Assembly (NCBI GenBank): GCA_963709395.1
Contig: CAVPWP010000014.1
Coordinates: forward strand, 102,293-166,292
Direction: 5' to 3'
DNA: 64,000 nucleotides
Source: CAVPWP01 sp963709395
GTDB lineage: Bacteria; Pseudomonadota; Alphaproteobacteria; Rhodobacterales; Rhodobacteraceae
Shown here: positions 1 through 9,459 of the stretch, one piece after another
Layout: every line of letters starts with the position of its first letter
Position numbering within the stretch: position 1 is the stretch's first letter
The notes under the pieces: generated by a model
Database searches by the model: none
What the model was told of the DNA's origin: nothing
What the model saw: the letters and a program-made list of their open reading frames with translations, nothing else
Program-made: the position numbers and the translations under genes

Positions 1-2
1 AG

Positions 3-1112
<1,110 letters not shown>

Positions 1113-1134
1113 GCTGTCCCGCACAGGACTTCGG

Positions 1135-1165
1135 AAAGGGCGCCTTCGGGCGCCCTTTCTTTTTT
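1135..1165 (+). terminator. Rho-independent terminator of groEL
   Basis: A perfect 10-bp stem (1135-1144 with 1149-1158) closed by a TTCG tetraloop and followed by C and six T residues, starting 22 bases after the groEL stop codon. This is the textbook intrinsic terminator form and the clearest one in the window. Confidence 0.93.
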
Positions 1166-1309
1166 CGGGCGATTGTCGCGAACGGGACAATCGGCCATCG
1201 TCCCTGCGCAAAGCAGGGGTGCGATGATGGACCGGACAGCCCAGATTGCCGAAGGGACGCCGCCGGTCCGTGCCCGGCGCGGCATTATCGCTGTCCGGAA
1301 CGGCCGCCC

Positions 1310-2161
1310 GTGACCTCCGCCGCCCGCCTTCTTGCGCTTGTGGCCCTTGTGATGGTCGCGTTCGCGGCCAATTCCGTGCTGAACCGTCTGGCCCTCACCG
1401 GGAGCGATCCCTCGGGACCGGCGGCGTTCGCCGCGGTGCGCCTTCTCACCGGCGCGCTGGCCCTTGCGGTCCTCGTGCGCCTTGGCGGGCGCGGGTTGCC
1501 GCTGTCCCTGCGCGGGCGCTGGGCGGGAACCGGGGCGCTTGCGCTTTATGTCCTGGGCTTTTCCTTCGCCTATGTCACGCTCGATGCGGGTGTGGGCGCG
1601 CTGATCCTGTTCGGCGGGGTGCAGATCACGATGTTTGCGGGTGCTTTGCGCGCGGGCGAGCGCCCCACGCCACTGCGTTGGCTCGGGGCGGCGGTCGCGG
1701 TGGCGGGTTTGGCGTGGTTGCTCTGGCCGTCCGGCGCGGGCGCTCCGGACGCCGCGGGGGCGGCCTTGATGGCGGCCGCGGCGCTGGGCTGGGGCGTCTA
1801 TTCCCTGATCGGCCGCGGCGCCACCGACCCCCTCGCCGAGACGGCGGGGAACTTCCTTCGAGCTGCCCCGCTGGGACTTCTCGTGTGGGTGGTCGTGGGC
1901 GATGCCCTGACGCCCGCGGGCTTTGCCTTGGCGACCCTGTCCGGGGCGGTCACCTCGGGGCTTGGCTATGCGCTCTGGTATACCGTGCTGCCGCGGATCG
2001 AATCGTCGGCGGCGGCGCTGGCGCAGCTCACGGTGCCGGTTATCGCGATTGCGGGCGGCGTCCTGATCCTGGGCGAGGGTGTGACGCTGCGCATCGTGCT
2101 TGCCTCGGGGCTCGTGATCGGTGGCGTGGCGCTTGGGGCGCTCGCCCGGCGTCGCGATTGA
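1310..2161 (+). CDS. EamA/DMT-superfamily membrane exporter
   Basis: 283-residue inner-membrane protein of the drug/metabolite transporter superfamily, probably exporting a small metabolite. It has about ten hydrophobic helices arranged as two similar halves, the usual two-EamA-domain plan. The N-terminal half has the 'AANSVLNRLAL' start and the second half the 'YALWYTVLPRIESSAAALAQL' region typical of the family (shown here from residue Y onward in part). The start chosen is GTG at 1310, immediately before the first membrane helix; no strong ribosome-binding site is visible. It lies alone between the groEL terminator and a bactofilin-like gene. The substrate cannot be told from sequence. Confidence 0.85.
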   Translation: MTSAARLLALVALVMVAFAANSVLNRLALTGSDPSGPAAFAAVRLLTGALALAVLVRLGGRGLPLSLRGRWAGTGALALYVLGFSFAYVTLDAGVGALILFGGVQITMFAGALRAGERPTPLRWLGAAVAVAGLAWLLWPSGAGAPDAAGAALMAAAALGWGVYSLIGRGATDPLAETAGNFLRAAPLGLLVWVVVGDALTPAGFALATLSGAVTSGLGYALWYTVLPRIESSAAALAQLTVPVIAIAGGVLILGEGVTLRIVLASGLVIGGVALGALARRRD

Positions 2162-2227
2162 TCTTCAGCAAGGCGCGGCCTGTCCTGTGCGGCTAATCTG
2201 CCGCCATTGATATCAAGGGAGACCGCC

Positions 2228-3346
2228 ATGAGATTGTTCAGCTTTGCATTGATTCTCGCGCTTGCCGCAGGGCCGGCGATGGCACAGGACGATGCCGGTT
2301 TCACCATCGGGGGCGACAGCTTCCTGGCGGGCCAGAGCATTGTTTTCGATGCCCCCGGTGCCGACGATCTCTTTGTCGCGGGGCAAAGCGTGCGCGCGGC
2401 GACGGATCTGACCGGGTCGGTTTATGCGATCGGTCAGGATGTCGCCCTGGACGGTGCGGTCGGAGGCGACGTTCACGTCATGGGCCAGACCGTGACGCTG
2501 ACCGGCGACATTTCCGGGGACGTCTCGGTCGCCGGGCAGGATCTGCGGATGTCCGGCGCGGTGGGCGGTGACCTGCGGGCAGCTGGTTCGTTTGTCGAGG
2601 TCGCGGGGCCGGTCGCGGGCTATGCCATCCTTGGCGGCCAGACCGTCCGGATCGACGCCGAGATTGCGGGTGACGTGATGCTCGGGGCAGAAAACGCGAT
2701 GTTCGGACCGGGTGCGCGCATCGGCGGCAGCCTGACCCTGTTCGAGGAGGATATCGGCGACCTCGCTGTCCCGGATTCGGTGATATCGGAGGACCGGATC
2801 ACCCGGCGCGAGATCGAGGACTGGGAAGCCCGGCAGATGCCGCAGGTCGTTCCGAGCATTGGCGACATTGTGGGACGCTTCTTCGGAGGCGTCGTCATGG
2901 TGGCGCTTCTGGCGGCGCTGATCGCCGCGCTGATCCCCGAGCGGCTTGCCGAGATGCGGCGGACCGTTCTGGCGGCCCCGTTCCGGACCCTTGGCGTGGG
3001 CTTCGTGACGCAATCGGCGATCGTGGGGTCGGTCTTCGTCGTGGCGATGACCCTGATCGGGCTGGTCCTTGTGCCGGGCATCCTGCTTCTGGCCGGCGCA
3101 AGCGCGCTGGCGGGCTATGTGGTCGGGGCCTATGCCTTCGGTGTCGGGCTCTTGCTGCTGATCGGGCGCGAGGAACCCGACACGCTGGCCGAACGCGCGA
3201 TTGCCGCGGGGGCGGGGGCGCTGGTGGCGGGGGTGCTGGGCCTTGTGCCCTTCCTCGGCTGGCTCTTCGTGATCGCGCTGTCGCTGACCGGGATCGGGGC
3301 GATCATCGCGGCGATCACCGGCTGGCGCTGGGGGGCAAACGCCTGA
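2228..3346 (+). CDS. Bactofilin-like repeat protein with C-terminal membrane domain
   Basis: 372-residue protein that appears to combine three parts. Residues 1-20 are a signal peptide (MRLFSFALILALAAGPAMA). Residues about 25-165 are short repeats of the type GxVxGDVxxxGQxVxL, as in polymer-forming/bactofilin beta-helices. Residues about 215-370 hold four or five hydrophobic segments rich in Gly, Ala and Leu. The start is ATG 2228 with AAGGGAG six to seven bases upstream; an in-frame TTG at 2207 is less likely because it would hide the signal peptide. It ends 4 bases before the convergent soeC-like gene. Families of this shape are known as hypothetical or polymer-forming proteins; a surface or envelope-organising role is inference only. 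Confidence 0.75.
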   Translation: MRLFSFALILALAAGPAMAQDDAGFTIGGDSFLAGQSIVFDAPGADDLFVAGQSVRAATDLTGSVYAIGQDVALDGAVGGDVHVMGQTVTLTGDISGDVSVAGQDLRMSGAVGGDLRAAGSFVEVAGPVAGYAILGGQTVRIDAEIAGDVMLGAENAMFGPGARIGGSLTLFEEDIGDLAVPDSVISEDRITRREIEDWEARQMPQVVPSIGDIVGRFFGGVVMVALLAALIAALIPERLAEMRRTVLAAPFRTLGVGFVTQSAIVGSVFVVAMTLIGLVLVPGILLLAGASALAGYVVGAYAFGVGLLLLIGREEPDTLAERAIAAGAGALVAGVLGLVPFLGWLFVIALSLTGIGAIIAAITGWRWGANA

Positions 3347-3350
3347 CGGG

Positions 3351-4227
3351 TCAGCGTTTCCCGTAGTAGAGGCCGACGACATGCTCGGCCTCGGCATAAA
3401 AGAGCCAGCGCGCGCAGGCCACGCCGGCCACGTGGCTGATCACCGCGATGGCCGCCAGCGCGTGCGAAAAGGGCATGAAGGAACAGCACCGCCCAGGGCA
3501 GCGCGAAGGCCAGCAGGAAAGCGATGATGCGCAGCTTTCCGGCATGCCGGCGCGCGACGATATGGACCATCTCGGTCAGAAGGTAGTTCGTCCCGGTATG
3601 CGGCGGTTCGAACGAGCGGACGTCGCCACGATCCCCAAGCCCGGTGGCCGTGCCGATGGTCGTGCCTGACTGCGCGAGGCGGCGGTCGCCCGACTGCCAG
3701 ACCCAGAGCTGGAACATGCCGGTCAGAAGCAACAGGATCGGCGCGATGCCGGTTTGCCCCGCCAGAAGCGCGCCGCCGGCGATGGCATAGGCCAGAAAGA
3801 GCGCGGGCGTCGTCCAGTGGTGCCAGCGCGGAACGGTCTTGAGCTGGGTATAGATCATCGCGGTGGCCAGAACCGTGGCCGCCGCAAGGGCCGCGCCCAG
3901 AAGGCCAAGCGGTGCGATGCGCGTGCCGAAGAACACAAGACCGGCGCCGTAAAGCCCATTCACGGCCAGCGCCGCAAGAGAGAGCCACGCCTCGCGCGAC
4001 AGCCAGCTTGACCGCCATTGGGTGAAGGCCTTCATCGCGCGTTCCGGGTGGCCCAGATGCAGGGTCGAGGCCAGAAGCCCACCACCCGCCAGCACATAGG
4101 CGATGGCGAAAAAGACGAAAGCCACCCAGCCCGTCACGGGCGGCAGGCCGAGGCCAAGGAAGATCAGCAGGCCGAAGCCAAGTCCGGAGAGCGTGGTGAA
4201 CGCGATAAGCGACGGCGCGGGGTGCAT
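3351..4227 (-). CDS. soeC: SoeC/DmsC-type membrane anchor subunit, frameshifted
   Basis: Membrane anchor of a DMSO-reductase-family complex (DmsC/NrfD-like), expected to pass electrons between the iron-sulfur subunit and quinone. Around eight hydrophobic helices are seen, with the 'LHLGHPERAMKAF' loop and a C-terminal 'RWLFYAEAEHVVGLYYG' block typical of DmsC-like anchors. The two parts lie in different frames: the N-terminal part runs to 'VLFLHAL' and the C-terminal part resumes at 'SHALAAIAVISHVAG'. Removing one base of the A4 run at 3467-3470 (T4 on the coding strand) restores a single product of about 291 residues. It overlaps the upstream iron-sulfur gene in a TGATG junction. The frameshift is more likely sequence error than decay because both sides are well conserved. 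Confidence 0.82.
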
Positions 4228-4976
4228 CAGCCGATCCGCTCCAGCGTCCGGTCGAGCCAGCCAAGAAAGCCCTGCGGGGTTTCCGCCACGGGATCGAGGA
4301 AGGGCGACAGCACGTCGAACTCGGGTGGCTGATCCTTGGGACGCGGGGGCAGGTACTTGTTGACAGGCTTGGTGCCCTGTTCGGGCATCAGGTCCATCCC
4401 TCCACGCTCCGCGACAAGACGTGAGACGTCGCTTTCGGGGTCGGACAGATCGCCGAAGTGCCTGGCGCCCACGGGGCAGGTGCGCACGCAGGCAGGTTCA
4501 CGATCTTCCTCGGGCAGGTTCTCGTTGTAGATGCGGTCGACGCAGAGGGTGCATTTCTTCATCACCTTCTCGGTCGGGTCCATCTCGCGCGCGCCGTAGG
4601 GGCAGGCCCAGGCGCAGAGGCCGCAGCCGATGCAGTCGGATTCGTTCACCAGCACGATCCCGTCCTCGACCCGCTTGTAGCTGGCGCCGGTGGGACAGAC
4701 GGTGACGCAGGGCGCATCGTCGCAATGCAGGCAGGACTTGGGAAAGTGGATCAGCTGCGCGGGGCCCGCCTCGGGCTGAACCTCGTAGCTGTGGATGCGG
4801 TTGAGAAAGCTGCCCACGGGCTCGGCGCCATAGGCGTCGACATCGGCCAGCGGGGCGCCGTAGTTCTCGGTGTTCCAGCCCTTGCAGGCGGTCACGCAGG
4901 CGTGGCAGCCGACGCAGGTGTCGAGGTCGATGACCAGGCCGAGCTTCTTCTCGGTGTGGGTCGGCAGCGATGTCAT
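4227..4976 (-). CDS. soeB: SoeB/DmsB-type four-cluster iron-sulfur subunit
   Basis: 249-residue electron-transfer subunit linking the molybdenum subunit to the membrane anchor. Four cysteine groups, each sufficient for a [4Fe-4S] cluster, are visible: C21/24/27/31, C82/85/90/94, C115/118/121/125 and C142/145/163/167, in the usual DmsB/PhsB arrangement. No signal peptide or Tat motif, so it should sit on the cytoplasmic side with its partner. The start is ATG 4976, which overlaps the stop of the catalytic gene (ATGA); longer in-frame starts run through unrelated Pro/Arg-rich sequence. Together with its neighbours it forms an ABC-order operon on the minus strand. Name by analogy to the cytoplasmic sulfite:quinone oxidoreductase SoeABC; a different Mo-enzyme substrate is possible. 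Confidence 0.88.
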   Translation of the reverse strand: MTSLPTHTEKKLGLVIDLDTCVGCHACVTACKGWNTENYGAPLADVDAYGAEPVGSFLNRIHSYEVQPEAGPAQLIHFPKSCLHCDDAPCVTVCPTGASYKRVEDGIVLVNESDCIGCGLCAWACPYGAREMDPTEKVMKKCTLCVDRIYNENLPEEDREPACVRTCPVGARHFGDLSDPESDVSRLVAERGGMDLMPEQGTKPVNKYLPPRPKDQPPEFDVLSPFLDPVAETPQGFLGWLDRTLERIG

Positions 4977-7796
4977 GCGCGCACCTTCCGGGCGACGGTC
5001 CCGGGGGCAGGCGGCACCGGGCTTTTCTGCGGCGGCAGGTCGGGGGAGAGGTCTGCCGGGGCCGGGATACGCTCGACCCGCACGCGCAGGTCGAACCACG
5101 CGGCCTGCCCGGTGACCGGATCAGAGTTCGCCCAGCGATGGCCGTCGCCACGTTCGGGCAGAAGCTCGTGGATCAGGTGGTTCAGCAGGAAGCCCTTCGT
5201 GGCCTCGGGCGCGTCGGGCGACAGCGCCCAGGCGCCCTTGCGCTTGCCGATGGCGTTCCAGGTCCAGATCGTCTGCGGGTTCAGCGCGGCATGGTGGGCG
5301 ACCGGCGCCGTGATCTCGCCGTGGGGAGAAGTGACGCGCGCCCAGTCGCCCTCGTGAAAGCCGTGGCCCTCCCAGACGTCGGTCGGCAGATAGAGCGGAT
5401 TGTGGCCGTGGATCTGGCGCAACCAGGCGTTCTGCGAGCCCCAGGAATGATACATCGCCATCGGGCGCTGGGTCAGCGCGTGAAGTGGGAAGGCCTCGTG
5501 GTCGGTCGCGGCATCTTCGAGAGCCGGGTACCAGGTGGGCAGCGGGTCCATTGCCTTGCGGACACGGTCGCGCAGGTGGTCGGGCGGCTGGCGGCGGCCC
5601 TTGCCCTCGGCCGCCATCTGGAAGCGGCGCATGGGTTCCGACAGGATCGAGAAAAGATAGGGCTGTGGCGCATCGTAGAGCCCCAGGTTCACCGCCCAGT
5701 CCTGATAGGCCGTGTTCCATGGTTTGAAGAACTGTGCCTCTTCGGGGATGTGGGCGATGTGGAAGCCGCCGTTCTCGATGTAGCGCTGGATCTGGTCGGG
5801 GTTCGGCGCGCCGCGTCCCGATTGCGTGCCGTCCTCGCCACGCCAGCCCATCAGCGGGCCGATGCCCGGCCGGCGTTCGTGGGTCACCATGTAGTCTGCG
5901 TAGTCGCGGTATTTCGCGCTGCCGTCCTCGTTCACGAAGCCCGGCAGGCCCAGCCGCGCGCCAAGGTCGACCAGCACCGACTGGAAGCCGCGCACGTCGC
6001 GGTCGGGTTCGACGACTGGCCAGCGGATCGCGTCGGCGGCGGCCTCGGCCTCGCAGATCGGCCGGTCGAGCAGGCTGATGCAGTCGTGGCGTTCCAGATA
6101 GGTCGTGTCCGGCAGGATCAGGTCGGCATAGGCCACCATCTCGGACGAATAGGCATCCGAGTAGATGATGCGCGGGATCACGTAGTCGCCGGCCTCGTCG
6201 GTGTCCGTCAGCATCTCGATGACGCGGCGCGTGCCCATCGACGAGTTCCACGCCATGTTCGCCATGTAGAGAAAGAGCGTGTCGATCCGGTAGGGATCGC
6301 CGGCGTGCGCATTCGGGATGACCATGTGCATGAGGCCATGGGCGCTCATCGGGTTTTCCCAGGTGAAGGCCTTGTCGATCCGCGCGGGCGTGCCGTCGTC
6401 GCGGTAGAGAAGGTCGTCGGGACCATGCACGAACCCGAGGTGCGGGCCGTCGAGCGGCTTGCCGGGAACGGCCTTTGCGTGGGGCCTGGGATGCGCGGTG
6501 GCGGGCTTGGGGTAGGGCGGTTTGAAGCGGAATCCGCCCGGCGCCTCGACCGTGCCCAGAAGGATCTGCAGAAGGTGCAGCGCGCGTGCGGTCTGAAAGC
6601 CGTTCGAATGGGCCGAGATGCCGCGCATCGCGTGCATCGCCACCGGGCGGCCGATCATCTTGTCGTGCCGCTCGCCGCGGAAGTCGGTCCAGGGCTGGTC
6701 GATCTCGATCGCCTCGTCGAAGGCGGTGCGGGCGATCTCGGCGGCCAGGGCGCGAATGCGGTCCGGCGCGATGCCACAGCGGTCGGCCACGGCCTCGGGG
6801 GCATACTCGTCCGACAGATAACGGTCGGCCATATGGTGCAGGACCGGGCGATGGGTGATCCCGGCGTGGCGCCATGTGGCCGAAAGGTCGGGTTGCACGC
6901 CCGGCGTGTCGAAGGCCGTGGGCTTGCCGGTGCGGCGGTCGATCACCAGTTCCTTTGCCGGCCTCGTCGCGCAGCAGAAGTCCGTGCGTGTCCGACGCGG
7001 GGTCCTCGTCGACAAGACAAGGCGCGTTGGTCCAACGCGCGAGGTAGTCGAGGTCGATCCGACCCGCCTTCATCAGGCAATGGATCAGCGACAGGATCAG
7101 AAGCCCGTCCGTGCCCGGCGTGATCCCGTACCAGTCGTCGGCCACGGCGTTGTAGCCGGTGCGGATGGGATTGATCCCGACCACCTTGGCCCCGCGCGCC
7201 TTGAGCTTGCCGATGCCCATCTTGATCGGGTTCGAATCGTGATCCTCGGCCACGCCGAAGAGCAGGAAGAGCTTGGTGCGGTCCCAGTCGGGCTGGCCGA
7301 ACTCCCAGAACGCGCCGCCGATGGTATAGATACCGGCCGCCGCCATGTTGACCGAGCAGAAGCCGCCGTGCGCCGCGTAGTTCGGCGTGCCGAAGCTTTG
7401 CGCCCAGTAGCTCGTGAAGCTCTGGCTCTGGTCGCGGCCGGTGAAGAACGCCAGCTTCGACGGGTCGGTCTCGCGCAGCGGCTTCATCCACGAGACCGCG
7501 AGGTCGAGCGCCTCGTCCCAGCTGATTTCCTCGAACTCGCCCGATCCGCGCGGGCCGACACGGCGCAGCGGCGCGCGCAGGCGGGCAGGCGAGGTGTGCT
7601 GCATGATCCCGGCGCTGCCCTTGGCGCAAAGGACGCCACGATTGACCGGGTGGTCGCGGTTGCCGTCGATATAGGCGACTTCGCCGTCCTTCAGGTGCAC
7701 GTTGATGCCACAGCGGCAGGCGCACATGTAGCAGGTCGTTTGCCGGACCTCGTCCGAAACCGCAGGCGATGTGTCGATGATCGGTTCGCGCGTCAT
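4973..7796 (-). CDS. soeA: SoeA-like molybdopterin oxidoreductase catalytic subunit, frameshifted
   Basis: Catalytic subunit of a DMSO-reductase-family enzyme of about 940 residues binding bis-MGD molybdenum and one [4Fe-4S] cluster (C22, C25, C29, C57 in 'CYMCACRCG...VLCAKG'). A Cys in 'GGFCSVNMA' (about C147) is the likely Mo ligand. There is no RR/Tat leader, which fits the cytoplasmic SoeA sulfite dehydrogenase of roseobacters and sulfur bacteria better than periplasmic DMSO or thiosulfate reductases. The reading frame breaks near 6954-6956: upstream ends 'LLLRDEAGK', downstream resumes 'ELVIDRRTGKPTAFDTPG'; deleting one base of the AAA run joins them. Start ATG 7796; an in-frame TTG at 7820 is possible. 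First gene of the soeABC-like operon, overlapping soeB by ATGA. Confidence 0.85.
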
Positions 7797-7968
7797 TGCG
7801 AGGGGTTTAACATTTTGCAATCGATTGTGAAGGTGCCTTCTGCGGCGTCCTGCGGGTTGGGTGATCGTCCCGTGACCTGCGTGTTCCGCGACCGCCCGTC
7901 CGCGCGGGAGGCTGGTTCCCGGGAGACGGGCGCGCTAGAGAATTGTGAACACCCCAGGGAGAGAGCCC

Positions 7969-8223
7969 ATGACCTGTGTCTTCGTGCAACTGCGCTGCCA
8001 TCCGGGCAAGACCTATGAGGTCGCACGCGAAATCTACCTTCGCGAAATCGTCTCGGAACTTTATTCGACCAGTGGCGAATTCGACCTTCTGGCGAAGATC
8101 TACATCCCCGAGGGCGAGGATGTGGGCGTGTTCATCAACGACCGGCTTCTCGACATTCCGGGGATCGCGCGGTCGCTGACCACGATGACGTTCAAGGCGA
8201 TGCACGCGGGCGGCGCTGTCTGA
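7969..8223 (+). CDS. Stand-alone Lrp/AsnC ligand-binding (RAM) domain protein
   Basis: 84-residue protein with only the C-terminal regulator-of-amino-acid-metabolism fold of Lrp/AsnC regulators ('MTCVFVQLRCHPGKTYEVA' ... 'SGEFDLLAKIYIPEGEDV' ... 'GIARSLTTMTF'); the DNA-binding helix-turn-helix is absent. The 'SGEFDLL' stretch matches the usual 'TGxYDLL' ligand loop. Start ATG 7969 with CAGGGAGAG just upstream; an in-frame GTG at 7945 is less likely. It is divergent from the soeABC-like operon across a 172-base gap and convergent with the LysR gene. Such proteins bind amino acids or act as dimerisation partners; the role next to a molybdoenzyme operon is not known. Confidence 0.87.
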   Translation: MTCVFVQLRCHPGKTYEVAREIYLREIVSELYSTSGEFDLLAKIYIPEGEDVGVFINDRLLDIPGIARSLTTMTFKAMHAGGAV

Positions 8224-8257
8224 TCAGCGCCCCCGACGAGGTGGCGCCGCGCTTGCG

Positions 8258-9190
8258 TCACTCCGCCGGCGGCAGGACGACCCGCACCTCGGGCACGTCG
8301 CGGTCAAGGACACGCGCGGTCAGCCGGGCGAGGGTGCGAAACTCCTCGGCATGGGCCGACCCCCGCCTCCATGCCATTCCCACGGTCCGCGCCGGTTGCA
8401 GCCCGTCGATCGGGCGGGCGGTGACCAGCGTCTCGCGGGCGACCTCGGACCGGACATAAAGCGCGGGCAGAAGCGACAAGCCCATGCCCATCGCCACCAT
8501 CTGCCGCAAGGTGTCGAGGCTGGTGCCCTCGTAGTCATGGCTCACCTCGGCCTCGAACTCTTCGGCCAGGGCGCGCATCTGTTCGTATAGCCGGTGGCCG
8601 GGTTCGAGCGTCAGAAGCGTCTCGCCCTTCAACTGGTGGCGGGCGATGCTTTGCTGGAGGGCAAGCGGATGGTCGCGGGGGATCACCGCCAGAAGAGGTT
8701 CTTCGAAGATCGCCACGGTCTCGATGTCGCCCCGGTCGATCGGCAGGGGGTAGAACAGGACCTCGAGCGCGCCGGTTTCAAGCTGACGCAAGAGTGCTTC
8801 GGGCAGCCCCTCGCGGATATAGAGCCGAAGATCGGGGTGGGCCGTATGGATCTCGGGCGCGATCAGGGGAAAAAGATAGGAGCCAAGCGACTGGACAACA
8901 CCCGTCCTGAGCGTGCCGGCCATCGGTCGTTGCCCGCGCTGCGCCGCCACGCGGATCTCTTCGACATCGCGCAGGACCCGGCGCGCGCGTTCGGCGATGT
9001 CCGCACCGACCGGTGTCAGCAGGACCCGCGAACGGCTACGCTCGACCAGCGTCACGCCAAGACGCAGTTCAAGCTCTTTCAGCTGGGCCGACAGGGTGGG
9101 CTGGGTCACATGGCTCAGTTCCGCCGCGCGGCGAAAGTGCAACGTGTCGGCGACGGCGACAAGGTAGCGAAGCTGCTGAAGCGAGGGCAT
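8258..9190 (-). CDS. OxyR-like LysR-family regulator lacking the redox cysteines
   Basis: 310-residue LysR-type transcription regulator: winged helix-turn-helix at residues 1-60 ('LRYLVAVADTLHFRRAAELS') and a periplasmic-binding-type effector domain from about 90 to 300. The effector domain aligns well with OxyR, including 'GSYLFPLIAPEI', 'LLTLEPGHRLYEQM' and 'TSLDTLRQMVAMGMGLSLLP'. In E. coli OxyR the peroxide-sensing Cys199 follows Gly-His; here that position is Arg200, and the Cys208 position is Ala209. No cysteine occurs anywhere in the protein. It therefore cannot use the OxyR disulfide switch. An OxyR-type half operator (9202-9216) lies 12 bases before its start, suggesting autoregulation. 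Divergent from the mnh operon. Confidence 0.88.
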   Translation of the reverse strand: MPSLQQLRYLVAVADTLHFRRAAELSHVTQPTLSAQLKELELRLGVTLVERSRSRVLLTPVGADIAERARRVLRDVEEIRVAAQRGQRPMAGTLRTGVVQSLGSYLFPLIAPEIHTAHPDLRLYIREGLPEALLRQLETGALEVLFYPLPIDRGDIETVAIFEEPLLAVIPRDHPLALQQSIARHQLKGETLLTLEPGHRLYEQMRALAEEFEAEVSHDYEGTSLDTLRQMVAMGMGLSLLPALYVRSEVARETLVTARPIDGLQPARTVGMAWRRGSAHAEEFRTLARLTARVLDRDVPEVRVVLPPAE

Positions 9191-9201
9191 CGGGGCGCCT
9201 T

Positions 9202-9216
9202 ATAGATTTTCTCTAT
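9202..9216. promoter_or_regulatory. OxyR-type operator element ATAG-N7-CTAT
   Basis: The 15 bases at 9202-9216 read ATAG, seven bases, CTAT, a perfect match to the repeated unit of the OxyR binding consensus, and also a longer palindrome ATAGA-N5-TCTAT. It sits 11 bases upstream of the start codon of the OxyR-like gene and 244 bases upstream of mnhA, so it could repress the regulator and influence the divergent operon. A second unit in register is not visible. Binding is inferred. Confidence 0.6.
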
Positions 9217-9459
9217 CAATACCGCCCGGTCTTTCGATTTCAACTTTCAACTTTCAAGCACGATATGTCAAAGCAACCGGGGAACACCCGGGGATCACGA
9301 AAGACAGGGCAGAGCGGGCGGGGCAACACCCTTGCCCCAGCGCGCCATGCCAGCCTTGCGCGTCGCGACCCGTCCGCTATGTGATCAACTCAGAATACGT
9401 GCATCCACCGCAGGCGCGGTCGGGGCAATCGGGGACAGGGACACGCCAAGGCAGGCCCA

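Noticed and set aside
3351..4227. Calling soeC, soeA, mnhC, pfkB and others pseudogenes
   Set aside because: Single-base breaks in short runs, clustered across unrelated genes and sometimes compensating, fit consensus errors better than decay.
4973..7123. Plus-strand frames antisense to the soeABC-like operon up to 717 codons
   Set aside because: They lie opposite a highly conserved minus-strand gene and show no family features.
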